Shown here piece after piece: positions 1 to 6,259 of a DNA stretch of 14,102 nucleotides. The stretch's first letter is position 1; the number at the start of each line of letters is the position of its first letter. The position numbers were made by a program, and so were the translations under genes. The notes beneath the pieces were generated by a model, which ran no database searches, had not been told where the DNA came from, and saw only the letters and a program-made list of their open reading frames with translations. The stretch comes from an uncultured Lachnospiraceae bacterium (GTDB lineage: Bacteria; Bacillota; Clostridia; Lachnospirales; Lachnospiraceae): contig CAMWWJ010000051.1 of the NCBI GenBank assembly GCA_947177925.1, forward strand, positions 1 to 14,102, written 5' to 3'.

Positions 1-72
1 TTAAGAAGGGCAAGGTAATCAGCTATGCTTTTATAAATTTATTCTTTGCCGCTGAATCCTTTTCTTCCCCCA

Positions 73-101
73 TTGCCATTTCCGGCATTTTCGATTATAA
101 T
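73..101 (+). promoter_or_regulatory. Sigma-A-like promoter for the DUF2156 gene
   Basis: TTGCCA (73-78) is followed by a 17-base spacer and a perfect TATAAT (96-101). This matches the housekeeping consensus at 11 of 12 bases. Transcription would begin near 108, giving a leader of about 84 bases before the chosen ATG at 192. Seen in sequence; activity is inferred. Confidence 0.7.
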
Positions 102-191
102 GGGTTTTTAACGACATAATAACGCTGCCAATAAATGGAAATGCCAAAGAAAATAAGAAGGGAAACGGCAGGAAAAGGACGGAGGAGAAAC

Positions 192-1085
192 ATGTCGGAA
201 ATTCAGTGGAAGCAGATTACAATGGAAGATAAGGCGCTTATAAATGGTTATTATGAAAAGGAACAATCCAGAAGCTGTGAGTTTACCTTTGCTAACAATT
301 TGTTATGGTCGCCTCATTATAAAACAAGATATGGGATTGTGGAGAATATGCTGGTATTCATTTCCCCGGAAGAAAAGTTTTCCGTTAGCTTTCCTTTAGG
401 TGACGGAAATATAAAAGAGGCATTAGAAGTGCTTTTTTCTTATTTTGAGGAAATGGGAAAGCCTTTCCGGATGCATTTGGTGACACCGGAGCAGTTTCAA
501 AAGCTGGAAGCGCTTTATCCGGGTAAATTCCAGATTGAATACGATCGTGATGCGGCGGATTATGTATATGAATCGGAAAAGCTCATTACCTTATCGGGGA
601 AAAAGCTTCACAGCAAGCGAAACCATCTGAATCGATTTAAAGAAGAACATCCGGGCTGGCAGTATGAATCCATAACGGCTGAAAACAAACAGGAATGTAT
701 GGAAATGGCTGAAAAGTGGAGGGAATTAAATGGCTGTGAGGAAGATGAGGGGAAAGAAGCGGAATTTTGTGTTACGTTGAATGCCCTTAAGGATATGGAA
801 AGTCTGGGATTGAAAGGCGGGCTGATTCGCCTGGATGGTGAAGTGATTGCCTTTTCTTTAGGAGAGCCGGTATGTAAGGATACCTTTGTGGTTCATATTG
901 AAAAGGCATATGCCCATATACAGGGCGCCTATCCTATTATCAACCAGCAGTTTGCCGAACATGAGGCGGCAGGTTATCAATATGTAAACCGGGAAGAGGA
1001 TGTAGGGGTGGAAGGGCTCAGAAAGGCAAAGCTTTCTTATCGTCCTGCATTTTTACAGGAAAAAGGATTAGTCACTTTGAAGTAG
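192..1085 (+). CDS. DUF2156 / phosphatidylglycerol lysyltransferase C-terminal-like protein
   Basis: This 297-residue soluble protein resembles the DUF2156 family, which shares a tandem GNAT-type fold with the catalytic C-terminal half of MprF. MprF moves an aminoacyl group from tRNA to a lipid. Family-like features are the basic stretch GKKLHSKRNHLNRF (about residues 139-152), the segment VVHIEKAYAHIQGAYP, and the C-terminal NREEDVGVEGLRKAKLSY. No membrane segments are seen, so it is not a full-length flippase-synthase, and its substrate cannot be told from sequence. The frame is open back to an ATG at 135, but only the ATG at 192 has a ribosome site (GGAGGA, 181-186, 5 bases upstream), so 192 is chosen. 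It has its own promoter (73-101), and its stop codon lies in the loop of the terminator at 1060-1098. Family assignment is fairly sure; function is open. Confidence 0.85.
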   Translation: MSEIQWKQITMEDKALINGYYEKEQSRSCEFTFANNLLWSPHYKTRYGIVENMLVFISPEEKFSVSFPLGDGNIKEALEVLFSYFEEMGKPFRMHLVTPEQFQKLEALYPGKFQIEYDRDAADYVYESEKLITLSGKKLHSKRNHLNRFKEEHPGWQYESITAENKQECMEMAEKWRELNGCEEDEGKEAEFCVTLNALKDMESLGLKGGLIRLDGEVIAFSLGEPVCKDTFVVHIEKAYAHIQGAYPIINQQFAEHEAAGYQYVNREEDVGVEGLRKAKLSYRPAFLQEKGLVTLK

Positions 1086-1098
1086 GCTAATCCTTTTT
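1060..1098. terminator. Bidirectional intrinsic terminator between convergent genes
   Basis: A perfect 12-bp inverted repeat pairs AAAAAGGATTAG (1060-1071) with CTAATCCTTTTT (1087-1098) across a 15-base loop. Read on either strand the hairpin has an A-tract on its 5' side and a T-tract on its 3' side, so it can end transcription from both directions. The + gene's stop codon (1083-1085) is in the loop and the minus-strand AraC gene's stop codon (1087-1089) is in the stem, so both coding ends build the terminator. Confidence 0.85.
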
Positions 1099-2022
1099 GG
1101 TAAGGTTTATTCGATATTCAGTAGGGGTGCAGCCTAAATATTTCTTAAACAGTTTATTGAAATAGCTGCTGCTGTTGAAGCCTACGGAAGAGGCCAGATC
1201 TGCAATAGAAGCATTCTTATTTTCCCGTATAAGGCCTGCCGCAATAAAAATGCGGTATTTCATCAGATATTCAAATGGAGTGAGCTGGATGCTTCTCTTA
1301 AAGCAGCGGCAGCATTCCCCTTTACTGACATGGATAGAAGAAGCAATGTCATCTAATGAAATCGTATCGCTGTAATGCTTTTGAATAAATAAAATCGCTT
1401 TTTTTGTCCGGGCTTCATCTAATGTGAGCCGGGAAGAACTGTCAGCGGGCGAGGCTGGGGAAGGCTTTAAGTGTTCCAGTAAAAGAAGCCAGAAGGAAGA
1501 AAGGGCGCTTCTCGTATGAATTTCGTAGCCAAAGGACTTTTGAAAATTCAGGGAAAAGACCTCCTGCAGACGGGCTATGGCATCCTTATGAAAAGTTTCA
1601 GTTCCGTCAAGCAGTATATAGTGCAAATCCTGATTGGTAGAAATCGGATTTAAATAGGCGGCAGCCAGCTTTGTCTGGCCATGGCCAAACAGAAAAAAGG
1701 GATGAAATACAATAGATACATATACGCAGTTTTCATTGTCTGCCGGGTGGACGGCGTGAAGTATATTGTGATTGATGAAAATTGCCTGTCCCTCTGATAA
1801 AACAAAAACTTCGTCATTGATCATAAATCTGGCGCGGCCTTTTTTTACAAAAGAAATTTCCATTTCATCGTGCCAGTGCCAGGAGACAGACCTCGTATCA
1901 GCACCGTTTAAATTCACTAAATATGTGCCAACCGGATATTCCAGATTCCCATGGTCCTTTCGCTCTTCCAGATTTTCGGCAGCTATGACCGTGGAATTTG
2001 CAGCATCAAATACTTTATTCAT
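1087..2022 (-). CDS. AraC-family transcriptional regulator with N-terminal cupin
   Basis: This is a 311-residue DNA-binding regulator. The N-terminal cupin-like sensor (about residues 45-110) shows HWHDEMEISFVKKG and a later FINHNILHAVHP, as in AraC-type ligand-sensing barrels. The C-terminal 100 residues (about 205-305) form the double helix-turn-helix, with ISLDDIASSIHVSKGECCRCFKR in helix-turn-helix 1 and the AraC signature IADLASSVGFNSSSYFNKLFKKYLGCTPTEYR near the end. Length is typical of cupin-AraC regulators, many of which sense sugars, but no sugar gene is adjacent and the ligand is unknown. The ATG at 2022 has AGGTG just upstream, directly after the stop codon of the LytTR gene (13-base gap), so the two are almost certainly one minus-strand transcript. 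Confidence 0.93.
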   Translation of the reverse strand: MNKVFDAANSTVIAAENLEERKDHGNLEYPVGTYLVNLNGADTRSVSWHWHDEMEISFVKKGRARFMINDEVFVLSEGQAIFINHNILHAVHPADNENCVYVSIVFHPFFLFGHGQTKLAAAYLNPISTNQDLHYILLDGTETFHKDAIARLQEVFSLNFQKSFGYEIHTRSALSSFWLLLLEHLKPSPASPADSSSRLTLDEARTKKAILFIQKHYSDTISLDDIASSIHVSKGECCRCFKRSIQLTPFEYLMKYRIFIAAGLIRENKNASIADLASSVGFNSSSYFNKLFKKYLGCTPTEYRINLTKKD

Positions 2023-2035
2023 GAAATCACCTGAA

Positions 2036-2755
2036 TCATCTTTCTATATAATCGGTAAAGGCTTTTACGGCTGTTCTGTAATTCCCTTTGGCAATGGGTA
2101 CAAAACTGCCGTCTTTTGTAATAAAATCATAACGGCGGCTTCCGGTAACATGTTGGAAGTTTACAAGGAAGCTCCGGTGGCAGCGGTAAAAATGCTCATT
2201 GGGGAGCGATTTTTGCAAATCATCCATTCTTCCTCTTATGAACAGGGAACCTCCCTTTGTGTGAAGCGTGATTTTGGATTCCATAATTTCCGCATAGTAA
2301 ATATCCGAAATGGCAAGCAGCACCTTTTGATTGGAGGTGTCCTTTAATAGTACGGTTTCCTCTTTGGCAGGCTCCTTATGGGACTCGAAGAAACGTCGGA
2401 AGGCTTCCTCAAGATTTACCATAGTAACAGGCTTTACCAGATAATGAAGGGGAGCCACTTCATAGCTTTCCACTGCATAGTCGCTGGAGGAAGTAATGAA
2501 AACAATATTTGTCTCTTCAGCTTTCTGCCGTATTTTTCTGGCAAGCTCCATGCCATTCATCCCGTCCAGCAATATGTCCAGAAAAAACAAGTCATAGGCT
2601 GTGGAGGATAGGGCAGTCAACAGGCTTTCGGCACTTTTATAAGTGTCAATTTTATAAGGAAAAATAGTTTTCTCCAATATTTTTGTAGACATTTTTTTCA
2701 AAACACTCGTAAAAAGAAGCTCATTATCTACAATGGCTACCCGGATAAGCTCCAT
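2036..2755 (-). CDS. LytTR-family response regulator
   Basis: This 239-residue response regulator has an N-terminal receiver (1-115): phospho-acceptor D60 in DLFFLDILLDGMNG, Thr/Ser switch in FITSSSDY, and K108 in YLVKPV. A C-terminal LytTR DNA-binding domain (about 132-237) contains FYRCHRSFLVN and FVPIAKGNYR. LytTR domains bind pairs of short direct repeats one face of the helix apart, usually next to the -35 region. The acidic pair that binds Mg2+ is D10-N11 rather than two acidic residues, a mild deviation. No histidine kinase of the HPK10/AgrC type is adjacent, so its input is unknown; the PAS kinase or CheA across the divergent region are candidates only. ATG 2755 is preceded by GGAGGG and by a strong promoter (2812-2840). 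A 12-bp direct repeat lies just beyond that promoter. Confidence 0.94.
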   Translation of the reverse strand: MELIRVAIVDNELLFTSVLKKMSTKILEKTIFPYKIDTYKSAESLLTALSSTAYDLFFLDILLDGMNGMELARKIRQKAEETNIVFITSSSDYAVESYEVAPLHYLVKPVTMVNLEEAFRRFFESHKEPAKEETVLLKDTSNQKVLLAISDIYYAEIMESKITLHTKGGSLFIRGRMDDLQKSLPNEHFYRCHRSFLVNFQHVTGSRRYDFITKDGSFVPIAKGNYRTAVKAFTDYIER

Positions 2756-2811
2756 TGTTATTGTCCCTCCAGTTTGAATATGTTAGAAATTCCAGTAAAT
2801 AAATTTCTTCC

Positions 2812-2840
2812 ATTTTAGCATAGAAGGCAGGAAATCTCAA
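2812..2840 (-). promoter_or_regulatory. Sigma-A-like promoter for the LytTR-AraC unit
   Basis: On the minus strand TTGAGA (2835-2840) and TAAAAT (2812-2817) are separated by 17 bases, with a TGC extended -10 element directly before TAAAAT. Each hexamer matches consensus at 5 of 6 bases. The direct repeat at 2845-2876 begins 4 bases upstream of this -35, so the LytTR protein may regulate its own gene. Confidence 0.75.
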
Positions 2841-2844
2841 ATAT

Positions 2845-2876
2845 AAAATGCCTGTTTAAGTCGAAAAATGCCTGTT
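2845..2876 (+). repeat. 12-bp direct repeat, candidate LytTR operator
   Basis: AAAATGCCTGTT occurs at 2845-2856 and again, identically, at 2865-2876, a start-to-start spacing of 20 bases or about two helical turns. Pairs of short direct repeats at about 21-22 bp are the known recognition pattern of LytTR regulators. This pair sits between the divergent LytTR promoter and the poor -35 of the plus-strand promoter near 2912. The sequence itself is not the textbook LytTR consensus, so the link is inferred from geometry and position. Confidence 0.6.
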
Positions 2877-2888
2877 CGCGTAAAAGGG

Positions 2889-2917
2889 GTTTTGTTTTTT
2901 TTAGAACTGTGTATACT
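2889..2917 (+). promoter_or_regulatory. Candidate activator-dependent promoter P1 of the operon
   Basis: TATACT (2912-2917) is a 5-of-6 match to the -10 consensus, but no acceptable -35 lies 16-18 bases upstream, only a T-rich stretch around 2889-2900. The direct repeat ends about 12 bases before that point. A good -10 with a poor -35 and repeats just upstream is typical of LytTR-activated promoters. Activity is inferred. Confidence 0.45.
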
Positions 2918-2952
2918 AATAAATGTGTAAAAGATAAAAATATATATTATAT

Positions 2953-2999
2953 GGCAGTGCGAACCGATGCTTTTTGGGCAGCCCTTCGTGCTGCTTTTT
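2953..2999 (+). terminator. Leader hairpin with T-tract: terminator or attenuator
   Basis: GCAGTGCGAA (2954-2963) pairs with TTCGTGCTGC (2985-2994) over 10 bp, two of them G-U, followed at once by TTTTT (2995-2999). A GGG-CAG-CCC mini-hairpin (2976-2984) stacks inside. A shorter alternative stem, GCAGC (2978-2982) with GCTGC (2990-2994), ends at the same T-tract. It would stop transcripts from P1 about 75 bases after initiation, before any operon gene. No riboswitch family was recognised. Confidence 0.5.
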
Positions 3000-3071
3000 A
3001 TTTACTTTATTTTCAAGAAACAACAGCCTGGCGAATTACTGCTTTTTCTGGGGCAGTTGGCATTGTGACGG

Positions 3072-3099
3072 TTGACGATGAGAATTCCCTTATGATAAT
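3072..3099 (+). promoter_or_regulatory. Sigma-A-like promoter P2 of the signalling operon
   Basis: TTGACG (3072-3077), a 16-base spacer and GATAAT (3094-3099) each match consensus at 5 of 6 bases. Transcription would begin near 3106, giving a leader of about 58 bases before the Hpt gene. That leader can fold GTTTC (3108-3112) onto GAAAC (3130-3134) with an inner GCC/GGC. P2 lies downstream of the leader terminator, so the operon can be transcribed without P1. Confidence 0.65.
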
Positions 3100-3163
3100 A
3101 TAGAAGTGTTTCAGGAAGGCCTGTTTGGCGAAACGATAGGAAAAAGAAAAGAGGGATGGAAAT

Positions 3164-3541
3164 ATGGATGAAAAATTCAGGAAACAGATGGAGGAGAACG
3201 GAGCAAATGTGGATACCACTCTGGAACGGTTCATGGGAAATGAAGCACTGTATATGAAATTCATTATGAAGTTTCTGGATGATAAGAATTTTGGTGATAT
3301 CATGGAAAGTCTGGAAAAAAGTGACTATGAGGGTGCCTTCAACGGTGCTCATGCATTAAAAGGAGTTACCGCCAATTTAGGGCTTGATCCAATCAATGCT
3401 GCCGCTGCACAGATTACGGAGCTGTTAAGGAACAAGCAGGCGCAGGAGGTGGATGTGGAAAAGCTGAATGAAACCAGGAAACAGTTAGAAGAAGCATACA
3501 TCCGTTTCCAGAAAATTCTTGCGGAAAACAAGCCTCAGTAA
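3164..3541 (+). CDS. Stand-alone histidine phosphotransfer (Hpt) protein
   Basis: This 125-residue cytoplasmic protein is mainly alpha-helical. The Hpt signature AHALKGVTANLG places the phospho-accepting histidine at residue 63, with K66 and G67 as in classical Hpt domains. The upstream helix ERFMGNEALYMKFIMKFL and a C-terminal helical pair (about residues 90-122) complete the four-helix bundle. Hpt proteins shuttle phosphoryl groups between receivers in a His-Asp-His-Asp relay. The donor and target are not fused to it; candidates are the four receivers of the same operon. It is the first gene of the operon, behind promoter P2, with a purine-rich ribosome site (GAGGGATGG) about 5-10 bases before the ATG. 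A 90-base gap separates it from the HD-GYP gene. Confidence 0.9.
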   Translation: MDEKFRKQMEENGANVDTTLERFMGNEALYMKFIMKFLDDKNFGDIMESLEKSDYEGAFNGAHALKGVTANLGLDPINAAAAQITELLRNKQAQEVDVEKLNETRKQLEEAYIRFQKILAENKPQ

Positions 3542-3564
3542 TCACGGTATGTAACAGAAATGAA

Positions 3565-3593
3565 TTGACATTTATATTGAAAAATGGTAATTT
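3565..3593 (+). promoter_or_regulatory. Possible internal promoter before HD-GYP1
   Basis: A perfect TTGACA (3565-3570) is followed 17 bases later by TAATTT (3588-3593), only a 3-of-6 match to the -10. The weak -10 lies in the left arm of the inverted repeat at 3583-3616. It may add transcription for the genes after Hpt, but this is uncertain. Confidence 0.3.
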
Positions 3594-3616
3594 ATTTATA
3601 AAAGAAATTACCCATT
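3583..3616 (+). repeat. Inverted repeat upstream of HD-GYP1
   Basis: AATGGTAATTT (3583-3593) pairs with AAATTACCCATT (3605-3616) with one bulged C and an 11-base loop. No T-tract follows, so it is not an intrinsic terminator. It ends 4 bases before the AAGGAG of the next gene and overlaps a possible -10. It could be an operator, an RNA-stabilising hairpin or a processing site. Confidence 0.5.
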
Positions 3617-3631
3617 GGATAAGGAGTCAGG

Positions 3632-4714
3632 ATGAATAAACAGCAGATTTTAATAGTGGATGATGAAGAAGTAAATAGAGTGATCTTAAAAAGCGTATTT
3701 GAGGATGAATACGAAATTATTGAAGCGGCAAACGGGGAGGAAGCAACGGCCCAGCTTGAAAAGGAAAATAATATTGTATTGATCCTGCTGGATGTGGTGA
3801 TGCCTCTTATGAACGGCTTTGGCGTATTGGAGTATATGCAAAGACATGACCTGCTTGAAAAGATTCCTGTTATACTGATTACCGGTGAAACAGTTATCGA
3901 TACGGATGATCAGGCATATTCTTTTGGCGTGGCCGATGTAATGCATAAGCCCTTTTTCCCGCATATCGTGAAACGCAGGGGAAAGAATGTCATTGAACTA
4001 TACCAGAACAAGCAGCATATGCAGGAGCGGTTAAAGGAGCAGGAAGAAGAAATCAGGGCTCAGGAAAAGAAGATTCGCGAAGGTAATGAATTCATGATTG
4101 ATGCGCTTAGCTCAGTGGTAGAATTCAGGAGCCTTGAAACAGGAGAACATATTAGGCGTATCAAGTATTTTACAAGAATCATGTTAAAATATCTCATGAA
4201 GTATTTCCCGAAATACGGTCTGACGCCTGTTCAGGTTGATGAGATTTCCAGAGCAGCAGCTCTGCATGATATAGGAAAGATAGGAATTCCGGATGCCATT
4301 CTTTTAAAGCCAGGACGGCTGACACCGGAAGAATTTGAAATCATGAAGACCCATACCACGATTGGGTGCGATGTTTTGGAAAGATTTCGTGAGAATCAGA
4401 CAGGAGAATTTTATCAATACTGTTATGAAATCTGCCGTTATCATCATGAAAGATGGGATGGCAATGGATATCCGGATCATCTGGTGGGAGAAGAGATTCC
4501 AATTAGTGCACATATTGTTGCCATTGCAGATGTTTATGATGCATTGGTAAGCCCAAGGGTATATAAAAGTGCATATGCCAATAACATAGCCTACGATATG
4601 ATCATGAACGGCGAGTGTGGGCAGTTTTCACCGGATGTGCTGGAATGTTTCGCGCTTGCCAAAGAGGATTTCTTCAATATTGTAGAAGTAATTAAGATGT
4701 TTACTTTTTCTTGA
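3632..4714 (+). CDS. Response regulator with HD-GYP cyclic-dinucleotide phosphodiesterase domain (HD-GYP1)
   Basis: This 360-residue RpfG-type protein should hydrolyse cyclic di-GMP, or possibly a related cyclic dinucleotide, under control of receiver phosphorylation. The receiver (1-120) has D10/D11, phospho-acceptor D54 in ILLDVVMP, T84 and K106. A charged coiled linker (about 123-155) follows. The HD-GYP domain (about 160-350) is complete: ETGEH with H173, the HD pair at 212-213 in LHDIGKIGIPD, H241 in KTHTTIG, HHERWDGNGYP at 271-281, and D300 with DVYDAL. All metal and signature residues are present, so it is predicted active. AAGGAG sits 5 bases before the ATG. A strong terminator directly follows the gene. 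HD-GYP1 and the degenerate HD-GYP2 downstream flank the kinase gene. Confidence 0.95.
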   Translation: MNKQQILIVDDEEVNRVILKSVFEDEYEIIEAANGEEATAQLEKENNIVLILLDVVMPLMNGFGVLEYMQRHDLLEKIPVILITGETVIDTDDQAYSFGVADVMHKPFFPHIVKRRGKNVIELYQNKQHMQERLKEQEEEIRAQEKKIREGNEFMIDALSSVVEFRSLETGEHIRRIKYFTRIMLKYLMKYFPKYGLTPVQVDEISRAAALHDIGKIGIPDAILLKPGRLTPEEFEIMKTHTTIGCDVLERFRENQTGEFYQYCYEICRYHHERWDGNGYPDHLVGEEIPISAHIVAIADVYDALVSPRVYKSAYANNIAYDMIMNGECGQFSPDVLECFALAKEDFFNIVEVIKMFTFS

Positions 4715-4728
4715 TGAAATGGATAGCA

Positions 4729-4768
4729 GGCAGCAAAAAAATGTTTCGTTTTTTGCTGCCCGTTTTTT
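4729..4768 (+). terminator. Intrinsic terminator inside the operon
   Basis: GGCAGCAAAAAA (4729-4740) pairs perfectly with TTTTTTGCTGCC (4749-4760) across an 8-base loop, followed by CG and T6 (4763-4768). It lies 14 bases after the HD-GYP1 stop codon and 24 bases before the kinase ATG. There is no room for a promoter between its T-tract and that ATG, so the downstream genes must be transcribed through it or from a start upstream. Confidence 0.85.
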
Positions 4769-4792
4769 GGGCTGTGTCTAAGGAGGGATAGG

Positions 4793-6259
4793 ATGGAACG
4801 AAGGGAAGACAGCATATTTCCTATAGAAGAGGCCCTGGAAATGATTTTGATATTTGACCATGAGGGAAAGATTTCTTATGTGAATGCAGCAGCCAGACAG
4901 AAGTTAGGATACGAAAGGGATTTATGCGGCAGGCATATCAGTGATGTGTTTCCAGGTTCCTTTCGGGCTGTAAAGGATGGGTTTGAAACGGAGTGCCCTG
5001 TGGGAAGCAAGCTGCAGAATCTTGTGGCATACCGCAGGAATCTCACCTGTTTTCCAGTGGAGGCAAGGCTGATACAGACGGATGACGATTCCGGAATGTA
5101 CATATGCATGGCCAATGATATATTGGAAAAGGAGTTCTTGAACAGGGAAATAGAACGAATAAAGCAGGAAGCGGGGCAGGCAATGAAAGTGAAATCGGAG
5201 TTTGTTGCCAATGTGACCCACGAGCTTCGGACGCCGGTAAACGGCGTGCTTGGGAATGTAAGGGAACTGCTTGGCAGGAAAACGGACGAAGAGACGGAAA
5301 AGTCGCTGCGTCTGGTGGAACGCTGCTGTGACGATATGAATAAGATAATCAATAACATTCTGGATTTTTCCAAGCTGGAAGCGGGCAAATTCACTTTAGA
5401 GCCCCGCAGGTTCCATTTTCGAAATATGCTGGATTATGTAAAGGCAAATCATATCAATAAGATGACCGAAAAGGGTCTGGGATTTTTTATGACGGTATCG
5501 CCCCAGATACCGGAATATGTCATAGGAGATGAGTTGAGGATTGTTCAGATTCTGAATAATCTTTTGTCCAATGCGCAGAAATTTACCTCATGGGGCAAGA
5601 TTACTCTGGAGGCAGTCAGGACAGCACAGGTAAATGACAGGATGGAACTGTTCTTTATCGTATCGGATACGGGAATCGGAATCGACAAAGGGGACAGGGA
5701 TAAATTGTTTCAGAGCTTTTCACAGGTGGATGCATCGATTTCCAGAAAATACGGCGGTACTGGTCTTGGGCTGAATATCTGTAAGCAGCTTGTGGAGCTG
5801 ATGGGTGGACGGATTGAAGTGGAGAGTGAAAAGAACAAAGGAAGCACTTTTTCCTTTTCCATATGGGTAGGCACCTGTGAAGGCGAGGAGGCCGTTCTGC
5901 AACGGCCGGATGATGTGAAAGGAGCACCTGTCGTTATGGCGGCCATGTCTCCTCCTATGGAAGAAAACGGGGAGGATCCGGAGAATATCCGAACATATGG
6001 CACACCGGAGAACCGGGAGCAGCTTAAGAAAAATCTCTCCAAGCTGATTCTCAGTGTGGAAATGGAGAACTGGGAAAAGGCGGAGATGTTTATGGAAACC
6101 GTCAGACAATTGACGGAAGAAGCGCCCCGGGAAGTCAAACGGGCAGCATTAAGGCTGAAGATGGCAATTCAGAAGGAAAATTATGAGAAAGTAACCGCAG
6201 AGTTTGAAGAATTGAATAATTTCCTGCAATCGGAAGGAGATGTACTACATGATTTATGA
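4793..6259 (+). CDS. Soluble PAS-domain sensor histidine kinase
   Basis: This 488-residue kinase has no membrane segment, so it probably senses a cytoplasmic cue. Order: PAS-like domain (about 14-112; FDHEGKISYVNAAARQKLGY), short coiled linker, HisKA (about 130-200) with phospho-site H143 in NVTHELRTPVNG, then HATPase with N box NNLLSNAQKFT (255-265), G1 box DTGIGI (292-297), F box and G2 box GGTGLGL (321-327), ending near 360. A low-complexity link and a helical tail (about 405-485) follow; the tail resembles the helical segment found after the receiver in hybrid kinases, but the receiver is absent and the tail has no candidate Hpt histidine. The next gene starts with a receiver and overlaps by 11 bases, which fits a split hybrid kinase. 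AAGGAGG lies about 6 bases before the ATG. Confidence 0.95.
   Translation: MERREDSIFPIEEALEMILIFDHEGKISYVNAAARQKLGYERDLCGRHISDVFPGSFRAVKDGFETECPVGSKLQNLVAYRRNLTCFPVEARLIQTDDDSGMYICMANDILEKEFLNREIERIKQEAGQAMKVKSEFVANVTHELRTPVNGVLGNVRELLGRKTDEETEKSLRLVERCCDDMNKIINNILDFSKLEAGKFTLEPRRFHFRNMLDYVKANHINKMTEKGLGFFMTVSPQIPEYVIGDELRIVQILNNLLSNAQKFTSWGKITLEAVRTAQVNDRMELFFIVSDTGIGIDKGDRDKLFQSFSQVDASISRKYGGTGLGLNICKQLVELMGGRIEVESEKNKGSTFSFSIWVGTCEGEEAVLQRPDDVKGAPVVMAAMSPPMEENGEDPENIRTYGTPENREQLKKNLSKLILSVEMENWEKAEMFMETVRQLTEEAPREVKRAALRLKMAIQKENYEKVTAEFEELNNFLQSEGDVLHDL
6232..6239 (+). promoter_or_regulatory. Ribosome binding site deciding the HD-GYP2 start
   Basis: GGAAGGAG lies inside the end of the kinase gene. 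It directly abuts an ATG at 6240 but is 9 bases from the ATG at 6249. Normal spacing favours 6249. Confidence 0.6.

Noticed and set aside
3..119. A frame open from the window's left edge to a TAA at 117-119, which could be the tail of an upstream gene
   Set aside because: It is only 38 codons, shows no recognisable motif, and contains the near-consensus promoter at 73-101. It cannot be told from chance.
135..191. Earlier ATG start for the DUF2156 gene, adding 19 basic residues
   Set aside because: No ribosome site precedes 135, while GGAGGA is well placed for ATG 192.
1772..2347. Long open frame on + opposite the AraC and LytTR genes
   Set aside because: It spans the junction of two well-supported minus-strand genes, has no family resemblance, and is explained as a shadow of their codon use.
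2951..3103. A 50-codon open frame (MAVRTDAFWAALRAAF...) in the leader region
   Set aside because: No ribosome site precedes its ATG, it runs through the leader hairpin and promoter P2, and the protein is not recognisable. A small peptide is not excluded, but nothing supports it.
2918..3163. Possible cyclic di-GMP riboswitch in the operon leader, attractive given the HD-GYP genes
   Set aside because: The conserved GEMM-I core sequences and receptor-tetraloop pieces are not visible. The structure seen is only a simple hairpin with a T-tract.
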